Source: Lingula anatina (Eukaryota > Brachiopoda > Lingulata > Lingulida > Lingulidae). Taken from it: a stretch of DNA of 64,000 bases. The stretch's first letter is position 1. Every line of letters starts with the position of its first letter. Location: NCBI RefSeq assembly GCF_001039355.2, contig NW_019775973.1, forward strand, positions 32,586 to 96,585, in the 5' to 3' direction. Below, piece by piece: positions 1 to 14,210 of the stretch. Below the pieces are notes generated by a model. The model was not told where the DNA came from, made no database searches, and worked only from the letters and a program-made list of their open reading frames with translations. The translations under genes and the position numbers were made by a program.

Positions 1-244
1 CCCCCCCCCCCCCACACACACACACAGACAAAGACAGACACTACACTCTTACCAAAGTGATGAAATTTTTGAGAATTAGAGATGAAATTATTATTTTTCA
101 TTTCACGGTGACAAATGTCATAAAACATTTCATACAAACAAGGCTGCAGCAATGACAAACAGGTCACGTTTTCATAGGCACTATCGGTCTACGTAAATCG
201 ATCTAACTATGCAGGTACTCTCGCTGAGTGCAATCAGTTTAACA

Positions 245-333
245 GAATGACACGCCTACTCCTGAGTTGAGTAGAATACAGAAAAGTGTGTGGTTGAACG
301 ACTATGTTGGAAACAAGAGGAGGCGTGTCATTC
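245..333. mobile_element. Short inverted-repeat element (possible MITE)
   Basis: The ends GAATGACACGCCT and AGGCGTGTCATTC are perfect inverted repeats about 60 bp apart. There is no coding content and I see no clear target duplication. It could be a small MITE or a chance hairpin. Confidence 0.35.
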
Positions 334-363
334 ACTTCCATATAACTGTTTGTAACAATAACT

Positions 364-582
364 TAGGGCGCATTCCCATAGATTTTAGATCGATCTATCC
401 CTGTGGGGAGTCTCACTAGATTACTGTCAGATAATCCGATTTAAATGTCCGTCCCGCCTACTACAAGCTGTAAGGGGGTAATTAACTTTCGTGCCCGCTC
501 GGCTGACAGCTATTTAGCGTGAACCCCCAAGGAGTTAGGTCGATCTAGTTGGATCGATCTAATCTCTGGGAATGGGGTCTTA
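364..582. mobile_element. Palindromic MITE family P, copy 1
   Basis: The outer ends are inverted repeats of the form GACCCCATTCCCA followed by AGATCGATC. The right end reads GGGAATGGGGTCTTA and the left end is a diverged counterpart. The centre is again self-complementary. The same design recurs at 5561, 17164 and 55011, so this is a dispersed non-coding element. No transposase is visible. Confidence 0.7.
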
Positions 583-583
583 G

Positions 584-3500
584 ACACTGCCCAACCGTGT
601 TGTAAAAGTGACAATTTGCAGTCATACGGACTTTATCTTATTTACCTTTGAGCAAAAACAGAGCTTCGTTGTGCTTGTGAACATTTGGCTACATACATTT
701 ATTTTGTCCGAAAGAAACTACGACAAGTCACCGCAGTGGAATCAAAAAATGGCAATTCCCTTTCCAAATCATATCACATAAATTGCTACTAATAAAGGCA
801 TATAAAGTCATACTCCATAATACGGCAGATTAAGACTGTGAACATCGGTTAATGTACCGAACTGAAGATACCGCTGACTTGATCTTTAATTAAAGAGACA
901 GTTCGGGAAATAAACACTGCCTTTAGTGTGTAGACGTTCCCTTAACTTTTTTTTTGGTACGAGAATAAGTAACGATTACACTGCACTTCACCAGACAAGA
1001 GAAAATTGCCAGGTCACTGAAATAAATTACTTCGCTCGGCCGACTACAGAATTGGGTGGTTTCTTGTAGTGCAGGTACTTCTGACCACCAGTTTCTTCAA
1101 ATTTTTGTCTGGAGTTTGCTCTTAAAGCGTCACGGCCACCATTAAGTTGGAGTAAGTCAATTTAACAAACGCGTTCTAAAAAGTGTATCTTAATGACGTA
1201 ATGTAGGTCAGCAGGGTTCTGGCTGACCTCTCCAATTGCTTATCGGTTTTTTCCATGTCCTAGGCCATATTTTTTTCCTATATAGATTATTGCGCCAGTG
1301 TTCATTATAAACTAAGTTGGGGTTGATGGTTTCGTATTCCATCATTATACATGTAGACACATTACATAGTTCAAGTCTATAACAACGTGCAATTTGCGCG
1401 TAAAGCAAATAATTTAGATTCACCAGTCAAGGGTATGTTATTGAGTAATTAAAGTAATTCAAGGCTGAATTTTTATTAGAGCTGGGCTCATAAATCGACA
1501 GCGTGTTTAAATTCTTGGATCTAGCAATCAGCCAAGATATATTAAATCTTTTTTTTTTTTTTGCTATTTGCAATTAGAAAACCACTGTCGGATTATAAGA
1601 TAAAGGACACGGCAAACAACCAGGATATAACAAAGCCATTATCCAGTCTGTTACATACCACACGCATTGTGTATTCGCGCTTTAATAATATATACAAAAA
1701 CTTATAAGAATAAAACTCAAAACTGATTCTGAGAAACATCGTAAAACCACGCCGCTAGCAGATAGGGATACTAGCCCTGGCCATGGTATGTATGCTACTG
1801 ATAACCGCTGAACGTTGTTCGAAGTTGACGGAGTTTTTGTTCCTAGACAGGTTTATTTCCTCCCCAAGACCGCGTTTATTTCCCGAGGCACGCACGGACG
1901 CCAAAATGTCCCTCGTGTTCGCGTATTTTCCGTAAATAAAACATTACCCAATTCCAGGTTCTTAGAATTTGTGAAACTAAGTCTTTTTTTCAATCAGATA
2001 TATTGCTCTTTTACAGACGATTTTCATCGCTTCTCATTAAAGTTTAGTTACACCAATACTTTCATTTAACCTTAGGCAGGAAGTAGATTAACTTGCTCTT
2101 TCCCGTCGCGGTGTATTTTTGGATGATTATCAAAACAAATGGAAAATCCATTACGTCCACTTACCTCGATTATTTTCTAAATATCCGATCGGGAAGACCT
2201 TCTGTGGCTAGCTTCAGTGGTTTTCAACTGTTCCGATGATCGTCTGCTTTTTCAATTACTGGACTATCTTGCATGCATTTGGTGTCCTTACGACCCCAGT
2301 GGCGACTCCTACAATCGATTATGGAAATGATAGTTTTAGTCGGTCGATTTATAAATTTCATTACCGCAAGTAATAATGTCCGAATGAAAATTGCTACAAA
2401 GTTGCCTGGACTATCTGTTCAGGGAGAATCCATAGGACGGGGGTTTGATGCTTTAACCGTGAGCCAGAGACATGAAAAAGTTGTCAGCCCAGCAGGAAGA
2501 CACCTCCGCCAAACTGACTTTATGTTAATAGGCAAATAAACAAGGTGAATAAATCCAGGAAACCTTTGGCTCTCTCTCTCTCAATATCCAGACGGTAATT
2601 TATCAAATCTTCTTTATAGCTTTAATAAAATTATTACGTCAGAGGCAACGCCCCGGTACTTGTTTAACCCCTCGTGTGAAAATACGGCGCATTCAGAACT
2701 AGTTGATCCGCAGAACTAATATGGCCGACCTACTTCAAAATTGCAGCATTATCCCCTTATAGACACTGGATATATTCCCCGAATGGAATACATGGCATAC
2801 TTTCAAGTGGTTTGGCCATATTTGATCCAGGGATCTTTTAGTCAGCGGACTGACACGCGGACCTGTTAGTCCACGGATCAACTTTGGTTGTGAATGCGAC
2901 CATATTTTGAAAGGCACTGACCAGTAACAAATTCAGACAGTTTAGGGTCACCACATGGCTGATATTGATAAGCGCATCTTGTTATTTCCTCCTCAATATC
3001 CAGACGGTAATTTATCTATTCTATTGATTTGATATCAGTAAATCTTGATTCTCATGACAGTATCACGTAGAGAATGTATTATAAACATCGGGCGGTTCTT
3101 TTGTAAATACACCTACTGTCCTTGTATGAACTGATGTATGCTTTCATATGTGATTACAGAAAAAAACAATTTCAATTTTCAATCAGGATAAGAAAGAAGA
3201 TCGGGTTCAACGAAGACTGTGCCATTAAAAAAAAGTTTTTTTTAATGAAATAACTGGGTCCCCTGGGTCCGCCGTGACAGTTGAATGTATACATCTTTTA
3301 GATATAAGTGCGTCATACCCATCAACAGCATGAATAAGAAATGTCTGTTTGACATTCTCGTTTTAGCAGCTGGAAACAAATCAAGACAAGAAAACTCTGC
3401 TCATTCAGGCAGCGCCACCAGATTGGTTTAAAAGTAAAGACTGTATCGTCACTTTACTGTGTATACAAATGTACCATGAAACACTGGTATCAGATATCCC

Positions 3501-5560
3501 TTAGGATCTTATAAAAACACCAAAACAACAACAACAACAATAATAATAATAATAATAATGAGAAGAATTCTATTAAGAATCGGAAGTTGAAGAAGATGAA
3601 GAAATTGTATCAACACATTCTTGTACTTAAAGAGAAGGGACAGAAAAGGCGTATAATTTGCGCAAAGGAAAAAAAAAGCTGTATAACACCGGCCAATGGT
3701 GCTAATAATAGTCCTGTTAAATAATCTTCATACCTCATTCCTGGTTCTCGCTTTAATAAGCATTTTATTCAGTTCAATTACTTGTCACAGTAGCCGGAAT
3801 ACCAACTCAAGTATGAGTGAAAACATGCGGACGCATAGGCGTAAAATGACCAAATGAAACACGGACCGGGCGCACATGTGGCCTCCATTTATGTCCAGTT
3901 AATCGGTCATTTTGTGTCAACAGACCCTAATGTTTGAAGTAAATAAATACCAGAGATTAGCACAGAATTGGTGGATGTTTATGCCCGACGATTTATTTCA
4001 GAACTTTTTTGTATCAGGGCGTCCAAGATTAGCAATACAAACAAATCGTATGGCGCTATAGTGTTTAGTGTTTCATTCAATATGTCACGGAGTACGGAAT
4101 TTAATGACCGAAAATATTGACCTATAAATAAGATATTTTCTTCTTTGGTATAGCAGCTTCGGTCCCTTCGCCCTTAGTTTATAACCGTGCGGTGACGTCA
4201 TCATGCTATAGCAGATACCAGTAGGGTGTGTCTTGTCTCTATCAGAGAGCAGTGGATGATGTCGTCGTTGCTGTGCAGAGAAATGTGCCCAGTATTACCT
4301 AGTAGGTACCCTCTTCCAGGGTCACAGATAGATTTTTCACTAGATATTTACAAATATGTTTTTAGATAAATAGACGGTCATTTTGTTCTCTGTGATAGAG
4401 AAGAGTACACTATTATCCGCGGGCCTTGTAGAGGGTACTTTGTAGGCAGGAGATAACTAATATCGGTAAATACGTAGTGAAAATAATCTGATTGGCCCTG
4501 GAGAGGGTCCGGCATGTAGCCTGGGTGTCATATGAATGGAGCATCGTTTTATGGTCAGATTACCTAAAAAGAGGTGTCAGAAGTTTGAGCAGGGACGCAG
4601 CTTTCGTGGTGGTGCCATAGGCGCTATTTCCCTTCGATAAGTTCCCGATAACATGAAATTAAATCTTCTATTGGTCTCGGTACGGTCCCTGTTAAATGGG
4701 GGTGGGGGGATCTTTGCCGACAGTAACCCCCTACCCCCACCCTACACACACACAGACACAGCGACCAGTAGTATAACGTCAGGAGGCTGTAAAGCACTTT
4801 CAGTTTTGTTTTTGACTTCCATGCATACCCGTCAAAGTGAACTGTATCGTTCAAGTCAGAAGGGGATGCACAAGAACTAATATCAATTAAACATTATATC
4901 CGTGTGACACGAAATCAATCTTTTGCAACAGCAAACTACCAGTATGTTCTTTAAGGTTGGGTCAATAAAGGTTTGTACAGGAAGCGCTTTGGCTTTTTGG
5001 GATAGTATTGGTGTTACTAATACCCTTTTGGGACGAATGTCACATGTACAAAGTAATGAGGAACAGACTAGTGGATTACCATTCCTCACAAACCGGCAAG
5101 ACGACTTTGACAAAAATTTGCTGAATTCGCAAATAACCGAGCCAGTAGCATAATACATTTCCAAACCACTTTTAGTCACGGAAAATTGCATCACAAAGTT
5201 GTAAGTCCATTTCAACCTCGTTACGGATTCTATAGCTCATTTGTTATTGACGCATTTCTAATTATAATTCAGTTAGGTTCGAGCAAAATGGATGCACTCA
5301 ATGAATATACTCTGATAATATTGAATTAAGCTCTCGATTTCCCTAAGTGCTTCAATGGTTTCTTAATGAAGACGAAAATTACAAACGCAGAACGCTGAAA
5401 GATCTTAAAGTTTTATGTGTTTACTTTTAGATAAAAAAATCGGCCTTCATCCGAACCATTATAGGAGGCCTACTTCATGGAGTTGTGACACGTACGAAAT
5501 ATCGGTTATGAATCTCGCATGGGCATTGAGCATTCTCGTCCATTTGGTACTCCTTAAACT
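584..5560. other. Intergenic, no supported gene
   Basis: All ORFs are short and I find no exon with credible splice sites and protein character. It holds a (CAA)n(TAA)n run at about 3525-3560. Two stretches, about 4311-4370 and 4995-5060, resemble sequence found in the first introns of the class B array genes near 41,145/51,555 and 50,500. Confidence 0.5.
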
Positions 5561-5816
5561 ATGACCCCGTTCCAATACCTAGGTCGATCTGGCAGGATCG
5601 ACCCCTATCCGAGGGTTTCTCGCTAAATTATTTTCAGCTTAAGCGGCTCTGATGTCTGTCATGCCTACTGAAGCTGTTCGGAGTTTATTAACTAATCATT
5701 TAGCAGCTTCAGTAGGCGTGCCAGACATCTAAGCCGCTTAAGCTGAGAGCAATTTTGCTAGAAACCCCTCAGATATGGGCCAATCCTGTTAGATCGATCT
5801 AGGCATGGGAATGGGG

Positions 5817-5820
<4 letters not shown>
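5561..5820. mobile_element. Palindromic MITE family P, copy 2
   Basis: This is the best-preserved copy. The outer ends are GACCCCGTTCC on the left and GGAATGGGGTC on the right. An inner long inverted repeat pairs a GCTTAAGCGGC...CTACTGAAGCTG arm with CAGCTTCAGTAG...GCCGCTTAAGC. Most of the 260 bp could fold into one long hairpin. A TCTA microsatellite starts at its right end. Confidence 0.75.

Positions 5821-5858
<38 letters not shown>
5817..5858. repeat. (TCTA)n microsatellite
   Basis: About ten TCTA units begin within the last bases of the palindromic MITE, whose terminus reads GGGGTCTA. The array probably grew from the element end. Confidence 0.9.
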
Positions 5859-5859
<1 letters not shown>

Positions 5860-6259
5860 CTAAGGGTGCATCCGGAAACAGAATATCCACAAAGATAGAG
5901 TGATTTGACGATGCAGTATACTAAGAAGCCTAGAAAATAAACCGAAATTATCCCACAGGCGTGTAGCATCAAATTACTTGATATCGACCAAAGGTATCAA
6001 AATAATCGCCTTTCTCCCAATATTGTCTATTTTCTTCTTACCCAGTTTGTTACTCTGCGATTAAGTTAATTCTTACTCGATTTTCTCGGAATCTTGTTTG
6101 ATACTGAGTCATCTTTAATACCAATGTCATATATATCGGTTCTTCGCATGATATGGGGAATATATCGATGAAGTGAATTAATCAAGGCAGTCCACTGAGG
6201 ACTAACTAACAATTACCGTTCTCGTATGAGGTCTCCGTAACTCTACCTCTTGTGTTTTC

Positions 6260-6262
<3 letters not shown>

Positions 6263-6353
<91 letters not shown>

Positions 6354-6357
6354 ATAT
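6263..6357. repeat. (TA)n microsatellite
   Basis: A long uninterrupted TA dinucleotide run ends in a few TG-interrupted units. It gives a spurious Tyr-Ile ORF. Confidence 0.95.
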
Positions 6358-7776
6358 TACTTTTTTTCACAATATAAGATTTACATACAGGCCTGTGCCG
6401 TTCAAAACGCCGTTAATATCTTCCAATCGTTTATCCCCAAATCTCAGAGCATTAAATAAAAGGTGCATCAATCAGTGCTACAAATGCATCGAAAATAAAA
6501 GAGAGATACCACAGCAGTCAGAAGAATAACTGAAGATTATACTCGTGCGCTCTGCCAACGTAGGCCTATGCTTTAAGAATGCTTACAGCAGTCCCATCTT
6601 CATTATTCTACATCACTTTTGGGACATATCCCGTATCGATCTCTAAATATATCAATTACCTTTTGGAAAAAAAAAACCGTCAGCTTTTTTTCTGCCCAAA
6701 GGTCTCCCGCGCAGTGACTGGACGTTCTTCCGTTTTCCCCTATCACCTCACGTATTAATATATAAAAGATTTTAAACGTGTTCTGTACTGTGGCCGCTTT
6801 AAGTAGTCAGCCCCAAACATGTCTAGCCATCGAGTGTGACGTAATACTCTCGCCACCAGGGGGCATTGAAGCGTGTTATTACGTAGAAAGAGCACATATC
6901 AGTGGCCGTGTCACATTTCACGCCGTTTCGGATGAGTGGAGGCATTGTGAACACATTGGAACAACTTTAACTTCTTCTATAAATTAATGGTGCTATGTGG
7001 AAGGTTACGTATTTTGGAAATGTTAGGATAATAACGAAGTTTAGCGTGAAACAGTCCGTCTCGGTGCGTAAGAAAAATTAAGCGCGCAGTGGTATAGAAT
7101 GCGTTCTCAAGTCAAACGGAAAAGGTACTAGTACTCGTACATATATGCAGTGGTGATTATATGCAGTTGACTGTGTTTTTGTTTTTCATTTGGGCCCGTG
7201 CAATGATGCGGAATGTATGTATGTATATTTCTGGCGATCTAATCATAATTTTGTGACAGTGAACAAGACTAATTAAACAATAGAAAAATATGTCTCAGAA
7301 AATTACGCAGTCGGATATTATCGATATTAGCTCTATAATATAATAGAAACGCCCATATACTGCATATCCCATACAAAAACCTACAACAAGCCCACCCAAC
7401 AGGTGCGTAGAAATATTTTCATACTACATTGTGCCTGCAGTATAAATCCAAACCCGCTTATTTGCTTTTCCCGCTTTCTAAATTGCTAGATCAATATATT
7501 TCCGACGTGGACTTAATATCGTCCAGTTTTGTTGTTTATCAACATAACCTCGGTGTTGTTGTTTATTTAAGGTAAATACGAGGTTTCGACCCCTGTTGTT
7601 TATGTTTGTTTAGCAATAAAGGTACGTCATGGCTCCGGTATACTGAGAATGTGTAGGATTGACGGTTACTTAATAAATCATTTCCCATTATTCTGTTTGA
7701 TCCATGATGTTAGAATTTTTAAAATGGACGTATAATGTTTGAATGCAGTGAAATTATAATGATACCTATGTATGCC

Positions 7777-7779
<3 letters not shown>

Positions 7780-7835
<56 letters not shown>
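7780..7835. repeat. (GA)n microsatellite
   Basis: A perfect AG dinucleotide run of about 28 units. Confidence 0.95.
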
Positions 7836-7837
<2 letters not shown>

Positions 7838-9449
7838 AACAGTTAATAACTAATAAATACGATACAAAAACGCTAAACGCGTAACATTAAAAATCCCCTC
7901 AACTTGGATCATGCACGGCTTGCCCATCCTTGTGTTTGTTTTCTCCTGCATGTACTTCTAATTACAAGATGCCTTGAACTCCACTATTAATTAATAATTA
8001 ATAATAAAAAAATAATTAAGAGATGCGAGATAGGATAAACAGAAGAAACAGAAGCTCATACACAGAAAATAACCTAACTATGTACGTTTATAATACCTAC
8101 CAGTCAAACATCAGACAAAAGTACCATCTCTCCCAAAATGATGCCTCAATCAAGAATCGTTGTGTTGACGTAACTCTTCCCCTTCTGCGATATTAACGTT
8201 CAAGGCAGCGATCGGATTTATATAAAACCACAAGAAGAAATATGCGCCTCGTTCGACATGCATACCTCGCCATAACTGCATGTATTACCTAGTTTTCTAC
8301 TATGATTGATTAAATGTAGATACATTTCGCAAATTAATTAATCGGCTACAGTACGGCAGCGTTCAGTCATAAAGCATAAACAATATAGCACCGGCACGCG
8401 GAAACAGCGATACTTACCGTTATATGGAAGCCCTGGGTTAAGCCTTAATTTAATATGCCATAATTACATTATATCACACAGGAGAAATCAGATCTCAGTG
8501 GCGTGATTCAGAAGTGCTTTTTATTAATATGCCATTTTTCCTATTCTTTTTACTTGTAGTGTATGTCATCACCAATTGGTACTTTTTTCTTCCATCACAT
8601 TCTTTCCTTCTTTCTGTCTTTCTTTCTTCCCCTTTTCCTGCTTTCTTTTTTTCGTTCTTCCCTTTTCCTGCTTTCTTTTTTTTTTCGTTACATTTTTCTT
8701 TCCACTTTTCCAATTTTTTTCTTTTATGCACGTAACTAAATTACATGTTTTCCTTTTTCGTTGCAGATCTATTTCTCTAAATCTTTTGTCCCGACTTTGT
8801 TTGAAATTTCCCTCAACTAATTGGTCCTTTAATACAACGTCATGTAATGAAATTCTAACAAAGGAGACGGTTTTCAGAACTGAACAGGAACCCCTTTTAT
8901 GGCCTTGTTAAAGAAAAGACATATTGACAATGTCCGTCCGGGTGAACGCCGGCCCCAGGGGGCCTGAAAAGGTCGTCTTTTTTCTGCCATTGTACTTAGC
9001 CCTTAACACCAAGATTTCTGTCAGTTTGTAAACAGCAATTAAACAAATTAGCTCCAATAGCTACGACTTTGAATAGGGTCTTTTTTTGGGGGGGGAGGGG
9101 AGGGGAGGAAGTAGGTCAAAATGACGTTTCCGACGAACATCTGTATACATGTTCGTTTGATCAGGGAATTATATCGGTATATTTCCCTGGTTTGATGTAT
9201 CCACGTAGGGTAGTTATTGTGTATATATTTGGATTGTCTAAATCTACAGAGTACAAAATTTGGAATGTAAATTTAGAAATATTACTTACAAATTGTTACA
9301 CTGTGTCATATAACGGTACATATTCAGCCAGAAGTCAAAAAGCGCCCTTTCCTTTCTTTAAGGATATCTTACATAAAGGATATCTTTTATAAAAATTGCT
9401 TAAACTGCAGAAACATCATCCCTGGTATCACTTTCATGAGTACAACATA

Positions 9450-9617
9450 CAGGGGCGGATTCAGAGTTATTTCCTGACAGTCTTCCAAATTATCTTTGTT
9501 GATCCGTTCTTCATTTTTGACCGTCTTCCGACAGAAAAAATTAGATACCCGCCAATGTAAACTTGAAAATCTGACCGTCTTCTGGAAGACCCAGAAGACG
9601 CCCTAAATCCGCCCCTG
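9450..9617. mobile_element. CAGG-type MITE family Q, copy 1
   Basis: The ends are CAGGGGCGGATTCAG and CTAAATCCGCCCCTG, which are imperfect inverted repeats. The body is rich in paired TCTTCC/GGAAGA motifs. It is flanked on both sides by ACATA, a 5-bp target duplication. Related copies lie at 17901 and 56795, with a fragment at 45498. The terminal CAGGG suggests a hAT-like non-autonomous element. Confidence 0.75.
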
Positions 9618-9674
9618 ACATAGGTACTGGTTTATTTTATCATCTGGCCTACACAAGTGTTATTAATTGTAACA

Positions 9675-9681
<7 letters not shown>

Positions 9682-9713
<32 letters not shown>
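9682..9713. repeat. (GA)n microsatellite
   Basis: A perfect GA run of about 16 units. Confidence 0.95.
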
Positions 9714-9716
<3 letters not shown>

Positions 9717-11404
9717 CATTTGAACTTACGGTCCTAGCAATCAGTGACACATTAATGATTCTAAATTGAAGCACTGGCGGGTTTCGGGTAGCAAAAATTG
9801 AATATTCTTAGAACGCAAGTCGTATTTCCACCGAAATTTGATCGACCATCCTCATGACGGTGCGTCACAGCAGGTCATCGCAGTACAATAACCTCACCAA
9901 CGTACTTAGCAAATTTGATGTCAAAACTTCGCTTAAAACTAAACGTTTTTTTTATATATTGTTACCTACAGGTAAAATGATATTTCATGTTGAAACTTAA
10001 TCTACGTACCCTACGCCCCGCGGCGTGAATTTTGTTTTTGCATGTTGGAAAAGGTCGGCACGAAAACGTGAATCATTCCCTAGAAATAGTTTGGAATTTT
10101 AGGTGCTAATGGTATTATTCTCATCTGGTAAGGATACAGTCTTAAATGATAACTTGACCTAACATATGCCCGTTATTAGAAACCTCAGATAAACAGGTGT
10201 TTTCAATCCGGCTATTTTTTCAGCTGTGTCTGAAGCTTTTATTTTAGTCTGTTTTCTTTTTTTTATGTTTCGTTATTCACGGAATAGAAAGGTATTACCG
10301 CTCACAAAACGCAGCGTTTTAACTCGAATCAGTTTGGTTCTTTTGTGTTTGTTAACACTGCCACGTGGCTGGGGCGCTGTTTGTCACCTTTTCAACGATA
10401 ATATAACCTTTGCGTCACGAAAAAAAGACGCACTTAATCGACTTTATAACCCTCTCGTTTGACATAACTAACATAGCTAGCCTCTGCATTGCGCTGGTTG
10501 GTGGTGATCTCTATTCAAGGATATGGCAGACGAAAAAATGCACACAGTCAGAAAAAAGAATTCACAATCTAGACTTGTAAACTGGACTTCACAGTACCGG
10601 ATTACGTTTAAGAGACGCATGTTTTAAAAACAAGTTGATACCAATGAATAATATGTTGACAGACCAAACATATAATTTATAATCACTCTGCTGGTACAAA
10701 GTAATTATAATTGTTTATTTTCTGGACGCCAATTATATCATAAAGCGTTTCTCATTTTAATGTGTGTTATAAAGTGTATAGACCTTAAGACACTAGTAAA
10801 GGTGGAATAATACCAAATATAGTTACTTCTTCAGGTTTGCAAAATTTTTACAATCAAGAGAATTCTACTTATTTTGAAAAAGACTCGTCGTGTTCCACGT
10901 GGCGGTCAATGGATAATGGGAGCTTATACGGCTTTGGGTGCAAATTTCCCTGGCGACGTCAACCGTTTTTTTCCTATCACTTTCACACCCTGTCTAGTTC
11001 CTAATATTTTCTTAATCTTCTTTTCCAGATGAGACGAACGACCAGTTGCATTTTTTCCCTGAATTTTAACATCGGGTTAACTGTCTAATGAGAAAGTCTA
11101 ATGGTTTTGTCGCTGTGGGCATTTGTGACGTAAATTTCAAAGAACTAACGATATTAATTCAGCCTGTGACGATTCCACGAAATACTTTAGTCCCCCTTAA
11201 CACCATGTTTCAAAGAGTGCGCATACTGTTACATGTAACTGTTATATTGGAGTTTTATCTTAACTTGCCGTTTTTCGTACCGTAAGTGCACATTATTGCT
11301 CCACAAGAAATTGGAAAAACTTCAAAGACAGTGCTGATCAAAATAGCAGGCGTAAATTGTTAAATTGGTTAAAGCGTCTACAATAATACCAGGTAAAAAC
11401 AAAC

Positions 11405-11435
<31 letters not shown>

Positions 11436-14141
11436 AACAATGACTTTACCTTTTTACGTTTCCGAGCTCCAACAATCCATCTAGGTGAATTCGGAATACA
11501 CACAGATGTCAAGTATTAGGATACAGCTGTATATGGCACTTTGTAACTAGACCGTATGTTTGCGGCGGCTTTGCTGACAGATATACTATTACCATTAAAG
11601 AAAACTTTGCTTCACTGTCTCCAGGACTTCAGTGAGATCTGTTTTTCTGTACTTTTTTTTTTCAACAACGGAACGCTGTCTTGAGATTGCTAATAATTCA
11701 ATTGGGGCACCTCTAAAAGCTTGTTTACCATTTCGTTAAGAAAGGAGCCGCTGTGGTCGCTAAGATAACGCGTTGAATGGTTATCGCTCTCCTCTGGTTA
11801 ATTTCCCACTTTAAGATGTCCTGCATGGTTTCGTGGAGGGCCGAGAGAAAATGAAACTTAATTAAACGCAGCGGCCACAGCGAAGACGTGACAGGAACGT
11901 ACGAATTTCCCCCTACGTGCTGGGTTTTAATATTGTTAAAGCTCCCTTAATCAACCGCTGAATAAAGACAACGCTGAATGGAACGTGACGCGTGATTTTA
12001 ATCTTACTGTAAGGCAAAACTGTTAGTCCTTTCAGGAAGCGCAGCACTATGGTCTATGACGTCATCGACTCCTGTAAAAAAACTGCGTATCGTCCTGTGG
12101 TGCTTTTGTGAATTTTTTCTTTTCCCGTCGAGTTTGTTACATGGCTTCCCGACTTAATTATCCGGCGTTTATCCTTGTTAACAATCGTCGTCCCCTGCAA
12201 CTTGACCCAAGTATGGAGAAATTCTTCCGATCTTTTTGAGGGCGTTGTTTCTCCAACAAGTGTTCAGCAGTCAATTCATATGTCTTCCTGACAGCAATGC
12301 GTAGAAGAAGCGCAAAAGTGGAGTAATCAGGCGATGAAGCAGAACCGCGACGCGGCTCTCTCTCTTTCCTTCCTACTTATCTGTCAGTCTGAGATAGAAT
12401 AATATATTAAAGGCCTTTTCCTGCATGTTCTGCAAACAGTTACCGGCTTATTCGTAAGGTTATGTACGCCGCATTCAATCAAATTCCACCGTCCTTTATG
12501 TTTGGCTACCTGTAAGCCCATTCCCAGTATCTATTCCCCACGGCAGCCTCGTTTTGATTATCAATACTTATTCACAGTAAGTAGGAAAATTCGATTACCA
12601 AAACGAGGCTTTCAGGCGGCCTCAGGTGGGAATCGATTCGGTACCTAAAACGGGAGCTTGTACAAAGCTATCAATATATCTGCGTGAAATAAAATTCAAT
12701 ATTTTCATAGAAAACAATAAAAATGAAAACAAATAAAAACTGAATTAGGTTGAGAGAATAAATTTGTACTGGGTCGCCGATCATTTGGGTGCATTGTTTG
12801 AAAGGGGAGCACTGAAATAGCCTTAAAAATAGAGTTACAGCGCTCTGCTACAACGCGACGCAATTGATCGTCTATTTTACAAGCGTCAACAGCCGCTGTC
12901 AGCTCTTCATCAGCATTTGTTGTGTTTTGTATTATTTGGGAATCAATTTCATAAACACAGACGTCGAACTGTAATACAGGTTTTTGTGCACTTTCATATT
13001 TGTCTAATGGCGACAGTAAGATGTAGCTATAGCTTGTACTATAGAAAAGACATGTTTCCATCCTTTTGCAAAAAAAATAATTGAGACAGATTTAATAGAA
13101 TTAATTCAATGCATCGATTTCAGTAGACTTGGAGGCGTTATTAAGTTTCTGATATAAATAACAAGCTTGCATTGACATCCCAGGTTAAAAGAGCCGGCTT
13201 TTTATCATATTGTAATATGTGTAATGCTGACAGGAATGAAATAGATACCATTTTTTCGATTCACATAGAGAAAAATATATCCATTGTGTATGGAAATTAC
13301 GTGCGTTGTAGAATGGGCCACACTTGCCTTCTATAAACTTTAAAAAAACTAGTCCATGACATACGCGTTATGCTATTATGCATCCAGTTTAAGCACATAC
13401 CTACACACCCTGTGAATAAAAAAAAACGATTTTATGTCATTTATTTTAGTATAGCACGTGTTGTAGAGTTTAAAAACAGTAAAGGCTTAGTACATGTATC
13501 TCTGCCCATTTCTCAAGGTCGGCAATCCGATCAGTACTATTACATGCTGGATCTGGGGACCTTATACCTAATACAGCAGGGATTTTGTTGAGAAAAACTA
13601 GTCGATTACGGTTAGAGACAGACGACCGATTTTCAGGGTACAACAACCCGATTAAAGTCATCTTCGAGCGTCCGGTGCCGTGCCAAATGTATCGTATACC
13701 AGCTCTGTACTATATTAGTGGTATAATGAATGCGTGCATTTCACCGTCTTCTCTCTCAGAATCCCTGCCGTGTATTATAATTGCACGGAAGGCACTTCAA
13801 CATCTGCATTTTATATCTATGTTGTAATGCATTAGGCTGATGTGCTTGTAGCGTTACGTCACCATTCAGACGCCGCACGCCATAGCTGGGAATATGGCGT
13901 AAGAGTGGGGTGTTTTATCTCATGTTCGCGCGGTGGTGGGTCCAACGATTGATCCATATTTTCTCCCTTATTGGTGTTGGGTCTTTTTTTAAAGGTGAGG
14001 GTGGGGTTACGTGTAATTACGTGTTTAAGACATCACTGCGGCCACCATACGTGCTCACTCACACGCACAAGCACACGTGCACCGCATTAACATACACCTC
14101 ACGCACACACACACACACACACACGCACACACACGCACACA

Positions 14142-14210
<69 letters not shown>

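Larger units (their letters stand above)
5860..9449. other. Intergenic, no supported gene
   Basis: Only AT-rich sequence and simple repeats are seen. The open frames here are low complexity (pyrimidine-rich sequence at 8590-8720) or lack coding character. Confidence 0.5.

Noticed and set aside
6250-6459. Tyr-Ile repeat ORF
   Set aside because: It is a translated TA microsatellite.
8495-8911. Lys/Glu-rich and Phe/Ser-rich ORFs
   Set aside because: Low-complexity pyrimidine-rich sequence read on both strands.
12705-13061. 118-codon minus-strand ORF with balanced composition
   Set aside because: No recognisable domain, no convincing splice sites at either end, and no neighbouring exons; not enough to call a gene.
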